A DNA stretch of 64,000 bases, taken from positions 23,470-87,469 of the forward strand of contig CAUJCT010000031.1 in assembly GCA_963169345.1 (NCBI GenBank). Direction: 5' to 3'. Each line of letters begins with the position of its first letter. Positions within the stretch are counted from its first letter, which is position 1. Below the pieces are notes generated by a model. That model saw only the letters and a list, made by a program, of their open reading frames with translations. It was not told the origin of the DNA and searched no databases. Shown piece after piece: positions 1 through 8,581 of this stretch. This stretch comes from Bacteroidota bacterium. GTDB lineage: Bacteria > Bacteroidota > Bacteroidia > NS11-12g > UBA955. The translations under genes were made by a program, and so were the position numbers.

Positions 1-1447
1 GGTATCCGGCTACTGCAACAACTAAGAAAATTACCAGGTAATGAGTGAAACTTTTTTGTACAGTAATCTTTTTATTTTTAATGGCAATTATGAAGAAATG
101 GATGGCTATAGCTAAGCCCAGATAAAACAATAGCAAAAGACCACCTGCACGAATACTGATGGCAAAACCAATAGCAATAGCCAGCATAACTTTCGTTTGA
201 TGGCGAGGATTAGGCATTTCCGTCAACATTTTGAGCATGTAGTAAATGGCCATTATATAGCCGGCAGCAAACGGTATATCTTTAGGATTATTGAAACAAT
301 GTCCAAAGAAAGATGGAGAGCACACCATTGCCAGCAGAGTGATAAGGGCAGGCAGCCATCCTGCAAAGAGTCTAACAGTTAATGCGGTAAATAATATGCA
401 GAAAAATCCGACAATAGCGTTAAAGAAGTGACGGGTCGCGAATTCATTTTCTACGCCGATAAGGTCATTAACGGCCGCACTGAACACGTCGATGCTCATG
501 CCGTAAAAGACGTTTGTGAAATAATCCCTGTGTCCTTGCTTCTGGAAGTCGAACATAGTGGTGTCTTCACCAAAACTGGTGTAATATTTCAGAACATCTT
601 TAGAGAAAGTATTGTGATTGGGCTCATCCCATGTTACGTTATAGTCGAAACTAATCCAGCACATTAAAGCCAGGAAAACCACGGAGATTATACCAAAGAG
701 TTTTTTGTAGATACTGTTATTGACATTCGTCCAGTTACTAGGTTCAGAACCTAGAAGAGGCGCTTTAATGAATGAATTATAAAGTGATTTAAAACCTGCT
801 ATTTTTCCTTTAACAAGTGCTTTAATGCCATCACCGAATTTAAAATCATTTGCACCATATTCAAAACTCAGTTTGGTTGCCATTTCCGACTTTTCAGCCA
901 AAGCTGCCAGTTGCCAGATATCGCTGATGCCCTTATTCAAGACAAGTTCACTGAAGTCGTCTTTAGAAAGTACTATGGCTTCGGCAGTATTGAGGTTAGC
1001 ATTGGCACCGGTGAATAGTTTAGGCCAGAAATTAGCCCAGTACATCAGGTTTTTTTGCATAAATCCTGCCTTTGGATTGGCTTTACCATTGGCGATAACC
1101 ATATTTTCGCCGTTATGATATTTATTTGCCTGAATGATCCATCGGGTGATAGGACCAGGTTCGTTGCTGAGTGGCAAAGTCAATGGAGCAACATTTTTAA
1201 TGTCCTCAGGAAAATGGTCGCCTTGCAGAATTTGAATTTTACCCTCTTGATCCAGTCCTTCAAGCTGAGCATTTGGAATTTTAGAAGAAGCATAAAGAGT
1301 AAGAGGAACATTTGATTTTGAACAGATTTCGGCCAATGATTTTAAATCATCAGAAGAATTGTCGTTTGAATGAATGGATACAATGTAAACAGCTGTATTG
1401 GTTCCGTTTCCTGTTGCTTTATCGCTTCCTGTCTGCCTGCTTGCCAT
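1..1447 (-). CDS. Membrane glycosyltransferase, PMT/ArnT-like, 3' end cut by window edge
   Basis: The reverse strand is open from an ATG at 1447 to the left edge (about 482 codons, no stop), so the C-terminus is missing. The first ~230 residues are soluble and contain no motif I recognise; they may be a degenerate nucleotide-sugar or GT2-like domain. From about residue 235 there is a membrane segment followed by a WDEPNH motif in an extracytoplasmic loop, then several hydrophobic helices. An acidic DE pair after the first helix is the hallmark of the PMT/ArnT (GT39/GT83) fold, which moves sugars from polyprenyl-phosphate donors at the outer face of the inner membrane. That role is inferred from topology and motif only. 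A weak promoter (TTTG, 20 bp, TAATTTTC) lies at 1510-1479 on the same strand. Confidence 0.6.
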   Translation of the reverse strand, partial: MASRQTGSDKATGNGTNTAVYIVSIHSNDNSSDDLKSLAEICSKSNVPLTLYASSKIPNAQLEGLDQEGKIQILQGDHFPEDIKNVAPLTLPLSNEPGPITRWIIQANKYHNGENMVIANGKANPKAGFMQKNLMYWANFWPKLFTGANANLNTAEAIVLSKDDFSELVLNKGISDIWQLAALAEKSEMATKLSFEYGANDFKFGDGIKALVKGKIAGFKSLYNSFIKAPLLGSEPSNWTNVNNSIYKKLFGIISVVFLALMCWISFDYNVTWDEPNHNTFSKDVLKYYTSFGEDTTMFDFQKQGHRDYFTNVFYGMSIDVFSAAVNDLIGVENEFATRHFFNAIVGFFCILFTALTVRLFAGWLPALITLLAMVCSPSFFGHCFNNPKDIPFAAGYIMAIYYMLKMLTEMPNPRHQTKVMLAIAIGFAISIRAGGLLLLFYLGLAIAIHFFIIAIKNKKITVQKSFTHYLVIFLVVAVAGY

Positions 1448-1513
1448 AAGTCTTGGTAATTCCGTGTTTATTAAGGTGGAAAATTATAGCAATTTTGCAT
1501 AAATACCAAACCG

Positions 1514-1521
1514 TATCTTTG
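1514..1521 (+). promoter_or_regulatory. Candidate TAnnTTTG promoter element of the radical SAM gene
   Basis: TATCTTTG matches the Bacteroidota -7 consensus TAnnTTTG. A TTTG at 1494-1497 lies 16 bp upstream, shorter than the usual 19-20 bp. The start codon follows at 1556. Confidence 0.4.
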
Positions 1522-1555
1522 ACAGCAAGGCATACCGGCAAAAGGGAAGGCAATT

Positions 1556-2632
1556 ATGAAAAGGAAAATTAAAGTAATCCTTGAGAATTATTTAAAGCGC
1601 TTATCTGATAATCAATCTGATAAAGTGTCCAATGCTTTTACTTTTATTAAATCAAAATTAGGATCAATTTATCCGGGATTGTCTATTGTAAGACCTCTGA
1701 TACGACTATGTGATTTTATAATAGTCAGAGGCAATGGCAACCGATTTATCGAATTCGAATTGAGCAATATCTGCAATGCCAGATGTGTGTTTTGTCCTTA
1801 TCCGGATATGCTGAGAACGGATAAAAAGTTCATGCACATGAATGAACAGACTCTTGATCGTATTGTGGGTTCTTTTCAGCATTTTAAAGGTGTTTTGGTC
1901 AGTTTCACACCTACAACTGGCGATACATTGTTGCATCCGGAGTGGGACAAATACATCCATTCAATTATTCAATTGCCACAAGTTGGCAGAGCGACAATGT
2001 TTACAAATGCCATTGAACTCGATTTAGAGGCAATAGACCGATTAATCGTTTTGCTCAGGAGAGATAGAAAAGGGAAGTTTTCTCAGTTATATCTGTCGTT
2101 GGGTGGCTATAGCCGAGACAGTTATAAGAATTTGTATCAGGTTGACCGATTTGAAAAGGTGAGAGGCAATATTGACGCGCTTTTCAAAAGACTCAAATTG
2201 GAAAAAATATGTTTGGGAGTTCATTTTCACATAAAATTGGAAAAAGGAGTTGAACCCAATACAGATTTAGCTATGAACATTTACAACAGGGAAAAATATC
2301 CTTATGTTTATGTCAGCCATTCGGTATCTTATTTTAGTAATGATGCATACAAGCGCAATGCTTTAATTGACTATTACAGCGAATCAAGTGAGGATCATTC
2401 AAGGGCTTGTGCCTATCTCAATAAAACCAGGTTTGCTGCGGATGGCAGTATATGGGCGGATGGATGTGTGATTTCGGAAATGCCGGATGATGCTTCATTA
2501 AAACTTGGCAATTTGGATTTAGGTTGGGAAACACTGGAAGCTAAACGGAATGAACTGGTGTCGAATTGGGAGCTGAATCGTGAAATTCCTCAGCCTTGTA
2601 AGGGCTGCACTATGTACCGGCCTAGAAAATAA
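1556..2632 (+). CDS. Radical SAM protein with SPASM-like C-terminal cysteines
   Basis: The 358-aa protein carries a CxxxCxxC cluster (C73, C77, C80; CNARCVFC) that binds the 4Fe-4S cluster cleaving S-adenosylmethionine, after a basic N-terminal extension of about 60 residues. It is followed by a glycine-poor PTTGDTLLHP strand where family members have a GGEP-like motif. C-terminal cysteines C285, C304, C348 and C351 (CKGC) resemble a SPASM/twitch domain that holds an auxiliary cluster. Substrate unknown: relatives modify peptides or act on cofactors and cell-wall sugars. No small precursor peptide is visible next to it. The neighbours are a glycosyltransferase and a YiiX-like peptidase, which weakly suggests an envelope role. 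Confidence 0.8.
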   Translation: MKRKIKVILENYLKRLSDNQSDKVSNAFTFIKSKLGSIYPGLSIVRPLIRLCDFIIVRGNGNRFIEFELSNICNARCVFCPYPDMLRTDKKFMHMNEQTLDRIVGSFQHFKGVLVSFTPTTGDTLLHPEWDKYIHSIIQLPQVGRATMFTNAIELDLEAIDRLIVLLRRDRKGKFSQLYLSLGGYSRDSYKNLYQVDRFEKVRGNIDALFKRLKLEKICLGVHFHIKLEKGVEPNTDLAMNIYNREKYPYVYVSHSVSYFSNDAYKRNALIDYYSESSEDHSRACAYLNKTRFAADGSIWADGCVISEMPDDASLKLGNLDLGWETLEAKRNELVSNWELNREIPQPCKGCTMYRPRK

Positions 2633-2677
2633 TCATAAGGCAGTATCATAAACTGTAGGAATTTGCGTTATAAGTTT

Positions 2678-3361
2678 ATGCGCAAAAAGATTTGGATAAC
2701 ATTACCACTTGCTTTAATGGTAGGATTTAGTCTTCTTGCCTTAAATTTCAGTATTCGCAAGTCCATTATAAAATCTCATACAAAAGTGGAACCTGCGAAG
2801 CCTTCACTGGATTCACTCCATGATGGTGATTTAATATTTCAGGTGAGTGTGGAGGGACAAGGAAAAGCGGTTCAACTGGCAACAAAATCGAAGTTTACGC
2901 ATATAGGGATTCTCATCAAACTAGAGGCAGGTTGGTATGTTTATGAAGCTGTTCAGCCTGTTTGTAAAACGCCTTTAAAAGCTTTTATAGCGATGGGAGA
3001 CAGTTCATACTATGTTATCAAGCGATTAAAAGGCTCGGATAGTTTGCTCAATATGGATAAAATTGCTATGATGAAGACATATCTCAATTCTCAGCTGGGC
3101 AAGGATTACGACCCTTATTTTAACTGGTCGGATACAGCATTGTATTGCAGTGAATATGTGTGGAAGTGTTATCGAAAAATGGGCATTTCATTATGTGAAA
3201 CCAATTTGTTAAAGACTTACGACTTAACACATCCTGTTGTTAAAAATATTATGAGTCAGCGTTATGGCAAGAAAGTTCCCTTAAACGAGAAGGTTGTATC
3301 ACCCGGTGATATTTATGCTTCCGATTTGCTCTATAAGGTAGCGGAAGGCAAAGACGATTAG
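2678..3361 (+). CDS. YiiX/YebB-like permuted NlpC/P60 cysteine hydrolase
   Basis: A 227-aa protein with one N-terminal membrane anchor or signal segment (residues ~3-22). The sequence DGDLIFQ, then FTHIGI with the candidate catalytic His, YVYEAV, and YCSEYVWKCY with the candidate catalytic Cys, follows the permuted papain-like order of the YiiX (Peptidase C92) family. These enzymes are thought to cleave lipid, amide or peptidoglycan-type bonds; the exact substrate is unknown. I chose ATG 2678; a TTG at 2663 adds five residues and sits almost on top of an AGGAA. The stop overlaps that of ruvA by 4 nt in convergent orientation. Confidence 0.72.
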   Translation: MRKKIWITLPLALMVGFSLLALNFSIRKSIIKSHTKVEPAKPSLDSLHDGDLIFQVSVEGQGKAVQLATKSKFTHIGILIKLEAGWYVYEAVQPVCKTPLKAFIAMGDSSYYVIKRLKGSDSLLNMDKIAMMKTYLNSQLGKDYDPYFNWSDTALYCSEYVWKCYRKMGISLCETNLLKTYDLTHPVVKNIMSQRYGKKVPLNEKVVSPGDIYASDLLYKVAEGKDD

Positions 3362-3942
3362 AGCAATTTCAGTGATTGCTTGATAATATCTTCAACAGAG
3401 ATGCCGGGTTGAGTTTCGGCAATTTTACTAAGCACTTTTTCGGAGGCATTTCTTGGGAAACCGAGTGCCAATAGAGCTTGAAGTGCTTCATCGAATGATT
3501 TTCCGGGCATTCGACCTATTTCTTCTATGCCACCAGTACCCAAACGGCCAACTTTATCCTGCAATTCGATAATAATTCTTTGTGCAGTTTTTGGTCCAAC
3601 TCCTTTTACGGATTTTAAGAGATTTATATTGCCATTTGCAATTGCGCTGATGATAGATGTAACAGACTGCCCACTCAAAATCATTCGGGCAGTATTCGTA
3701 CCGACGCCATTTACCAGGATAAGCAATCTGAAAAGTTCTCTTTCTGTTGCGTCATAGAAGCCGTATAATGTGTGAGCATCTTCTTTGATGGCCAGATGTA
3801 TGAGCAAACGAATTTGTTTAACGGACTTTATTTGTTCGTAAGTGTTAATAGAAATAAGAATGTGGTAACCAATGCCATTGTTATTTACCACAACAAATGC
3901 AGGGTTCACCTGTTCGATACTACCTTCAATAAATTCGTACAT
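3358..3942 (-). CDS. ruvA: Holliday junction DNA helicase subunit RuvA
   Basis: A 194-aa protein of the normal RuvA length. It starts with MYEFIEGSIEQV, the OB-fold that contacts the junction, then carries two helix-hairpin-helix motifs (LVNGVGTNTARMIL near residue 80 and VKGVGPKTAQRIIIEL near residue 115), and ends with the flexible linker and domain III (FDEALQALLALGFPRNASEKVL) that contacts RuvB. RuvA tetramers hold Holliday junctions for RuvB-driven branch migration in recombination repair. It starts 3 nt after the ilvE stop, so the two genes are very probably co-transcribed; ruvB and ruvC are not in the window. Confidence 0.95.
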   Translation of the reverse strand: MYEFIEGSIEQVNPAFVVVNNNGIGYHILISINTYEQIKSVKQIRLLIHLAIKEDAHTLYGFYDATERELFRLLILVNGVGTNTARMILSGQSVTSIISAIANGNINLLKSVKGVGPKTAQRIIIELQDKVGRLGTGGIEEIGRMPGKSFDEALQALLALGFPRNASEKVLSKIAETQPGISVEDIIKQSLKLL

Positions 3943-3945
3943 GGA

Positions 3946-5022
3946 TTAATAGGTAACTTCCGATTCACTCACAATTTCAACCCAGCCAAACTGATCAGGC
4001 ATTTCCAGCGTTCTTATTTTTTGAAAATCGCTTAGGATTTCTTTGCCAATTAAATTTTCAGTATGGTTGACATTGAAATTTTGACCTTTGTAATTGAACA
4101 GCTCAATATTGGTGACGGTTGCGGCAGTACCGGAGACGAACATTTCTTTGAGTTCGCCATTTTTGTGCCAGTTAATCAGTTCGTCAACACTTACTTTTTT
4201 CTCTACGACATTCAAGCCTTTAGAGCGAAGCAGTTTTATGATAGAATCACGGGTAATTCCGGCGAGCAGACTATCGTTTAATTCAGGGGTATAAACAGCA
4301 TCTTTGGTGATAACGAATACATTACTGGTGCCGGTTTCTTCAAGGTATTGATGATGTTCGCCGTCGGTCCATAATACCTGATCAAATCCGTCTTTTTGGG
4401 CGAGTTTGGTAGGATACATGGAAGCAGCATAGTTACCTGCGCATTTGGCAGAACCAACACCGCCTTTACTTGCACGGGTATAGTGGTCTTCGATGCGCAC
4501 TTTCAGCGGGTGACTATAATAAGCTGCGACAGGGCAGGCATAAATCATAAACTTATAGTTTTCGCTTGGTTTTACACCAAGAAAATCGTCAGTTGCAAAC
4601 ATGAAAGGACGGATATACAATGCGCTTCCGGGAGTAGTAGGAATCCAGTCTTTATCAATGGTGACAAGTGTTTTCAGGCCTTCCATGAAAATTTCTTCAG
4701 GTAAAGCCGGCATACACATTCTTTCAGCTGAAGTATTGAGACGTTTTAAATTGTCATTGGCACGGAATAAGGTTACAACACCTTCTTCGTTTTTAAATGC
4801 TTTCATGCCTTCGAAAATGGATTGTCCATAGTGAAGAGCAGATAGAGTTGGACTTAAAGGAATTTTTCCAAAAGGGTCAATTCTGAAGTTCTGCCATTGG
4901 CCGTTAACGTAGTCACACGAAAACATGTGATCAGTGAACACTCTGCCAAAAACAATATTATCGGGATCAAATGAAGAAATTCTTGATTCTTCGACAAGAT
5001 TTGTTGTAATTTTGAGGCTCAT
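3946..5022 (-). CDS. ilvE: Branched-chain amino acid aminotransferase
   Basis: A 358-aa fold-type IV PLP enzyme of the larger (BCAT group II) branch. Visible are LHYGQSIFEGMKAF, YIRPFMFATDDFLGV, the PLP lysine in GVGSAKCAGNYAAS, YLEETGTSNVFV and the C-terminal GTAATVTN. It exchanges the amino group between glutamate and leucine, isoleucine or valine. The gene ends 3 nt before ruvA. It diverges from the gene at 5048 with only 25 bp between start codons, so promoters of both must overlap; TTAATTTG upstream on its strand is one mismatch from TAnnTTTG. Confidence 0.94.
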   Translation of the reverse strand: MSLKITTNLVEESRISSFDPDNIVFGRVFTDHMFSCDYVNGQWQNFRIDPFGKIPLSPTLSALHYGQSIFEGMKAFKNEEGVVTLFRANDNLKRLNTSAERMCMPALPEEIFMEGLKTLVTIDKDWIPTTPGSALYIRPFMFATDDFLGVKPSENYKFMIYACPVAAYYSHPLKVRIEDHYTRASKGGVGSAKCAGNYAASMYPTKLAQKDGFDQVLWTDGEHHQYLEETGTSNVFVITKDAVYTPELNDSLLAGITRDSIIKLLRSKGLNVVEKKVSVDELINWHKNGELKEMFVSGTAATVTNIELFNYKGQNFNVNHTENLIGKEILSDFQKIRTLEMPDQFGWVEIVSESEVTY

Positions 5023-5047
5023 TTTAGATGCAAATTAAAGCAATTAA

Positions 5048-5554
5048 ATGGATCAAAACCTAATAATTCCCGAAAATTATCCCGAGCACGTGACGATGTT
5101 TCTTGGTCAGGATTTATATCTGATCAATGAGCCAAAGTGGTATGAACAGATAGAAAGTGAAGGTGGAAATAAGTACCGCTTTCTCAATATTGTATCCCAT
5201 AATCACAAAGAAATAATCCCTCCGGCCAATAAGGATTTTTTCTTTAGAATGGCTAATGCGGTGCAAACCGACAGAATTAAAATGGATGCGGATGGCTTTT
5301 GTGTAATCAATGTGATGGATTATCCAGGCTTGAAATGGAAGAATCTCGAACAAATATTCAGTCCAAAGTATTGTATTTTCTGGGGTGTCGACCCTCATGC
5401 ATTCGATATTTCTTGCAAATTTTATGGAGGAGCAAAAATCAACGACTGTAAAATTACTTATGTTGACAGTATGGCTAAAGTTGAAGAAGATGTGACGCTG
5501 AAAAAGAAACTTTGGGAAATCATTAAACGCATGTTTGAAATTCCAAGTAAATAA
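5048..5554 (+). CDS. Conserved-looking protein of unknown function, first gene of rdgB-queA run
   Basis: A 168-aa soluble protein without signal peptide or membrane segment; I do not recognise the family. It is rich in aromatic residues and has a FWGVDPHAF stretch near residue 114 and a basic C-terminus. The stop codon TAA is immediately followed by the ATG of rdgB, so translation of the two is probably coupled. The position ahead of rdgB and queA suggests a housekeeping role in nucleotide or RNA metabolism, but this is inference from position only. Confidence 0.75.
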   Translation: MDQNLIIPENYPEHVTMFLGQDLYLINEPKWYEQIESEGGNKYRFLNIVSHNHKEIIPPANKDFFFRMANAVQTDRIKMDADGFCVINVMDYPGLKWKNLEQIFSPKYCIFWGVDPHAFDISCKFYGGAKINDCKITYVDSMAKVEEDVTLKKKLWEIIKRMFEIPSK

Positions 5555-6145
5555 ATGGTAGAAGCTGTGAAGGAAATTGTATTTGCATCCAATAACAAGC
5601 ATAAACTGGATGAGATAAGAGACATGTTGCCGGATGGTATACAGTTATTAAGTCAGGCAGAAATAGGATTTAATCAGGACGTTGAAGAGACAGGCAAAAC
5701 ATTTGAAGACAATGCCTTATTAAAAGCCCAGGCACTGTTCGATTTTTCAGGTAAAGTCTGTTTTGCTGACGATAGTGGTTTGGAAGTAAAAGCTTTGAAA
5801 GGACAACCTGGAGTAAAAAGCGCCAGGTATTCGGGAGAACCTGTAGACCACAAACGCAATGTCAGCTTATTGATTAAGAATCTTGAAGGAAAGAAAGACA
5901 GAACAGCCAGGTTTGTAACCGTTATATGTCTGCTGACAGCAGATAAAACATTGTTTTTTGAAGGTGAAGTAAAAGGTACAATAGCAGAAGCACCAAGAGG
6001 AGACAATGGTTTTGGATATGATCCGGTGTTTATACCTGAGGGAGAAAACCGAACTTTTGCTGAGATGAGTCCGGAAGAAAAAAATGCCATTTCGCATAGG
6101 AAAAGGGCAGTGGAAAAACTACTTGAATTCTTGAAATATCTTTGA
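5555..6145 (+). CDS. rdgB: XTP/dITP diphosphatase (RdgB/HAM1)
   Basis: A 196-aa protein of the normal family length. The N-terminal FASNNKHKLDEI loop, TFEDNALLKA, FADDSGLEV, PGVKSARYSG, the GFGYDPVFIP signature and ISHRKRAVEKL helix are all present. The enzyme hydrolyses non-canonical purine triphosphates such as dITP and XTP to monophosphates, keeping them out of DNA and RNA. It abuts the previous stop codon and its own TGA overlaps the queA ATG by one base (TGATG), so the three genes form one translationally coupled operon. Confidence 0.95.
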   Translation: MVEAVKEIVFASNNKHKLDEIRDMLPDGIQLLSQAEIGFNQDVEETGKTFEDNALLKAQALFDFSGKVCFADDSGLEVKALKGQPGVKSARYSGEPVDHKRNVSLLIKNLEGKKDRTARFVTVICLLTADKTLFFEGEVKGTIAEAPRGDNGFGYDPVFIPEGENRTFAEMSPEEKNAISHRKRAVEKLLEFLKYL

Positions 6146-7320
6146 TGTTAAGTATTCCTAAGATTCCTATCGATGATTACAACTATTTGTTGCCCGATGA
6201 CAGAATAGCACAGAAAGCTGCTGAGCCGCGAGACAGTAGCAAGCTGCTCTTATATAATAAAGGCAATATTTCGGTTAACATATTTAAAAATTTACCGGAT
6301 TGTCTTGCGGAAGGCGATCATCTTGTATTCAATAATACAAAGGTCATACCTGCCAGAATTTTCACACAAAATCAGAATGGTGCCAGGGTAGAGATATTTC
6401 TGTTAAACCCGGTTGGTCAAGACCACAGCATGGCATTGGCTACTACTAACACTTGTCGATGGGAGTGCCTGATAGGCAACAGTAAGAAATGGAAATCTGA
6501 AGAAATATTGAGTATAACAATCGAAGATTTAAGATTGGAACTTAAAAGGGAAGATAATCAGATTGTGAAATTTGAATGGGAAGGGGGATTGCATTTTTCG
6601 GAAATTCTCAACAGAATTGGCCGATTGCCTTTGCCACCTTATATCAAACACGAAGCTGATGAAGAGGATTCCAAAAGATATCAGACAGTTTTTTCTAAAA
6701 TTGAAGGTTCGGTGGCCGCTCCAACAGCAGGATTGCACTTTACAGACGAGGTATTGCAAAATCTCGCTGACAGAGGAATAAGAAAATCGTTTTTAACACT
6801 GCATGTCGGGGCTGGAACTTTTTTACCCGTGAAAGTTGAAGATGCCACACAGCATGCCATGCACAGCGAAAGTTTTGAAGTCAGCAGACAGTTTCTTGAA
6901 AGTATAAAGACAGCAGGCAGATTGCTGGTTGTGGGCACTACAGCCTGCAGGGTTATGGAGAGTTTACATAATATGGCTTTGTCTGTATTAGACCATACAG
7001 AACCGGGTTTCATTAATCAGTTTGCTTATGTCGGGGAAAACAGGAAACTGAGCAAATATGAGGTAGCCGAGACCTTATTGGGGTATATGAATGCAAATGG
7101 ATTGGAAATATTGAAAGGCCGCACTTCCATTATGATAATTCCGGGTTATGAATTTAAACTGATAGATGGACTTATAACGAATTTTCATCAGCCTAAGTCG
7201 ACATTGTTGCTGCTAATAGCGGCTTTGATTGGGGACGATTGGAAGAAGGTTTATAAAAGCGCTATGGACAATGGTTTCAGGTTCCTAAGTTATGGAGACA
7301 GTTCCTTGCTGATACCTTGA
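6145..7320 (+). CDS. queA: S-adenosylmethionine:tRNA ribosyltransferase-isomerase
   Basis: A 391-aa protein. Family motifs: YLLPDDRIAQKAAEPRDSSKLL at the N-terminus, VFNNTKVIPAR, GSVAAPTAGLHFT, LHVGAGTFLPVKVED, and the C-terminal LITNFHQPKSTLLLL. QueA moves the ribosyl part of SAM onto 7-aminomethyl-7-deazaguanine in tRNA to make epoxyqueuosine. I start it at ATG 6145, which shares one base with the rdgB stop; a TTG three bases upstream would add one residue. GTTACRVMES replaces the more usual GTTSVRTLES, a mild divergence. About 97 bp separate it from the skp genes, which have their own promoter. Confidence 0.93.
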   Translation: MLSIPKIPIDDYNYLLPDDRIAQKAAEPRDSSKLLLYNKGNISVNIFKNLPDCLAEGDHLVFNNTKVIPARIFTQNQNGARVEIFLLNPVGQDHSMALATTNTCRWECLIGNSKKWKSEEILSITIEDLRLELKREDNQIVKFEWEGGLHFSEILNRIGRLPLPPYIKHEADEEDSKRYQTVFSKIEGSVAAPTAGLHFTDEVLQNLADRGIRKSFLTLHVGAGTFLPVKVEDATQHAMHSESFEVSRQFLESIKTAGRLLVVGTTACRVMESLHNMALSVLDHTEPGFINQFAYVGENRKLSKYEVAETLLGYMNANGLEILKGRTSIMIIPGYEFKLIDGLITNFHQPKSTLLLLIAALIGDDWKKVYKSAMDNGFRFLSYGDSSLLIP

Positions 7321-7344
7321 TTTTTTAAAAACAATATTTTAGAT

Positions 7345-7352
7345 TAAATTTG
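7345..7352 (+). promoter_or_regulatory. TAnnTTTG promoter of the skp-skp-murI unit
   Basis: TAAATTTG matches the Bacteroidota -7 consensus. The start codon at 7418 leaves a leader of about 60 nt. A TTG at 7317-7319 is about 25 bp upstream, longer than usual. Confidence 0.55.
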
Positions 7353-7417
7353 CCCACTTATAACAAAATTGGCACGTTATTCGTTTAACTGCTAAATAGC
7401 ATTCAAAAAATAGTAAT

Positions 7418-7957
7418 ATGAAAGCAAAAATTTTCCTTCTAACTGCGTTTTTCTCATTATTGACAGGGGCGTTAAGTGCTCAGAAATTTGCTTATGTGGA
7501 TACAGATTATATTCTGAATCAGATGACAGAATACAAAGCTGCACAGAAGCAATTGAACGAATTGTCACAGAAATGGGAAAATGACATTAAAATCATGAAA
7601 GATGAGATTGATAAAATGTATAAAGATTACAGGGCTGAAGAGATTTTGTTGAGTGCCACTCAAAAGAAAGAAAGAGAAGATGCCATAGTAGCGAAAGAAG
7701 AAGAGATGAAGCGATTTGAGCAGGAGAAATTCGGAGTTAACGGAGAATTATTCAAAAAGAGACAAGAGTTAATTAAGCCAATTCAGGACAAAGTTTTTGC
7801 AGCTATCCAAAGAGTAGCTAAGAACAATGGTCTGGATTTCATTTTCGACAAATCAGCCAATATGAACATTTTGTTCAGCAATCCAAAGTACGACCGCAGT
7901 GATGATGTTTTAGACGAGTTAGGCATCACACAGACAGAAAACCCAAACGATAAATAA
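7418..7957 (+). CDS. OmpH/Skp family periplasmic chaperone, first copy
   Basis: A 179-aa protein with a cleavable signal peptide (residues 1-21, ending LSAQ) followed by the Skp start FAYVDTDYILNQM. The middle (~45-115) is a charged, heptad-like coiled coil forming the tentacles that hold unfolded outer-membrane proteins, and the C-terminal YDRSDDVLDELG closes the beta body. It works in the periplasm delivering barrels toward the Bam machinery. Tandem Skp genes, commonly next to bamA, are typical of Bacteroidota; bamA is not in this window. A 22-bp gap leads to the second copy. Confidence 0.88.
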   Translation: MKAKIFLLTAFFSLLTGALSAQKFAYVDTDYILNQMTEYKAAQKQLNELSQKWENDIKIMKDEIDKMYKDYRAEEILLSATQKKEREDAIVAKEEEMKRFEQEKFGVNGELFKKRQELIKPIQDKVFAAIQRVAKNNGLDFIFDKSANMNILFSNPKYDRSDDVLDELGITQTENPNDK

Positions 7958-7979
7958 AAAAAATCCCAAACGATAAAAA

Positions 7980-8564
7980 ATGAAAAATTCCATTGTCATT
8001 ATTGCCCTATTGTGTTTCAGTGCATTTTTACCAAGTGTTTCCAAAGCTCAACAAGTTGCTCACATCAACTATATGGATGTGGTTCAAATGATGCCGGAGT
8101 ATGCAAAAGCATCGGCTGCCTACGAAATATACAAACAGTCTCAGGAAGATGTACTGGCTGAGCTGCAGATGAGATACGAAGGTTATCAGAAAAGTCTTGA
8201 AAAAGAATCAAGCGCTCCGGTACCTAATCAAACCAGAATTAAAATTATTTCACAGAAAATGCAGATAACGCTTGAAGAGTATCAGCAAAAACAAGTTGAA
8301 ATTCAGGATAGTTTGAATGCCAAAATGTATGAATTGGTTGATCCAATCAAAAAGAGAGTTGCTGATGTTGTAGCTGAAGTTGCAAAAGAAAAAGGCTATA
8401 CTCATGTAATCGACAACAGTTCGGGTACATTAATTTACGCTGATCCTGCACATGATATTACCGAAATAGTGAAAGCAAAACTTGGAATTAAAGACAAACC
8501 TACTTCCAATTCTGCAGCAGGTAAACCAAAGCCAATCGGCACCGGTGGTATTGGTGGTAAATAG
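7980..8564 (+). CDS. OmpH/Skp family periplasmic chaperone, second copy
   Basis: A 194-aa paralogue of the preceding gene. Signal peptide residues 1-24 (ending SKAQ), mature start VAHINYMDVVQMMPEY, a long coiled coil, then YTHVIDNSSGTLIYADPAHDITEIVKAKLGI in the closing strand region. Unlike the first copy it has a C-terminal tail rich in Lys, Pro and Gly (last ~20 residues) that looks unstructured. It is co-directional with murI 17 bp downstream. Role by family: holdase for outer-membrane proteins in transit. Confidence 0.88.
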   Translation: MKNSIVIIALLCFSAFLPSVSKAQQVAHINYMDVVQMMPEYAKASAAYEIYKQSQEDVLAELQMRYEGYQKSLEKESSAPVPNQTRIKIISQKMQITLEEYQQKQVEIQDSLNAKMYELVDPIKKRVADVVAEVAKEKGYTHVIDNSSGTLIYADPAHDITEIVKAKLGIKDKPTSNSAAGKPKPIGTGGIGGK

Positions 8565-8581
8565 ACTAGCTTACTAGAAAG

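Noticed and set aside
197..1315. Plus-strand frames at the left end
   Set aside because: They lie antisense to the continuous reverse frame of the membrane glycosyltransferase, which has family-like motifs and runs off the edge.
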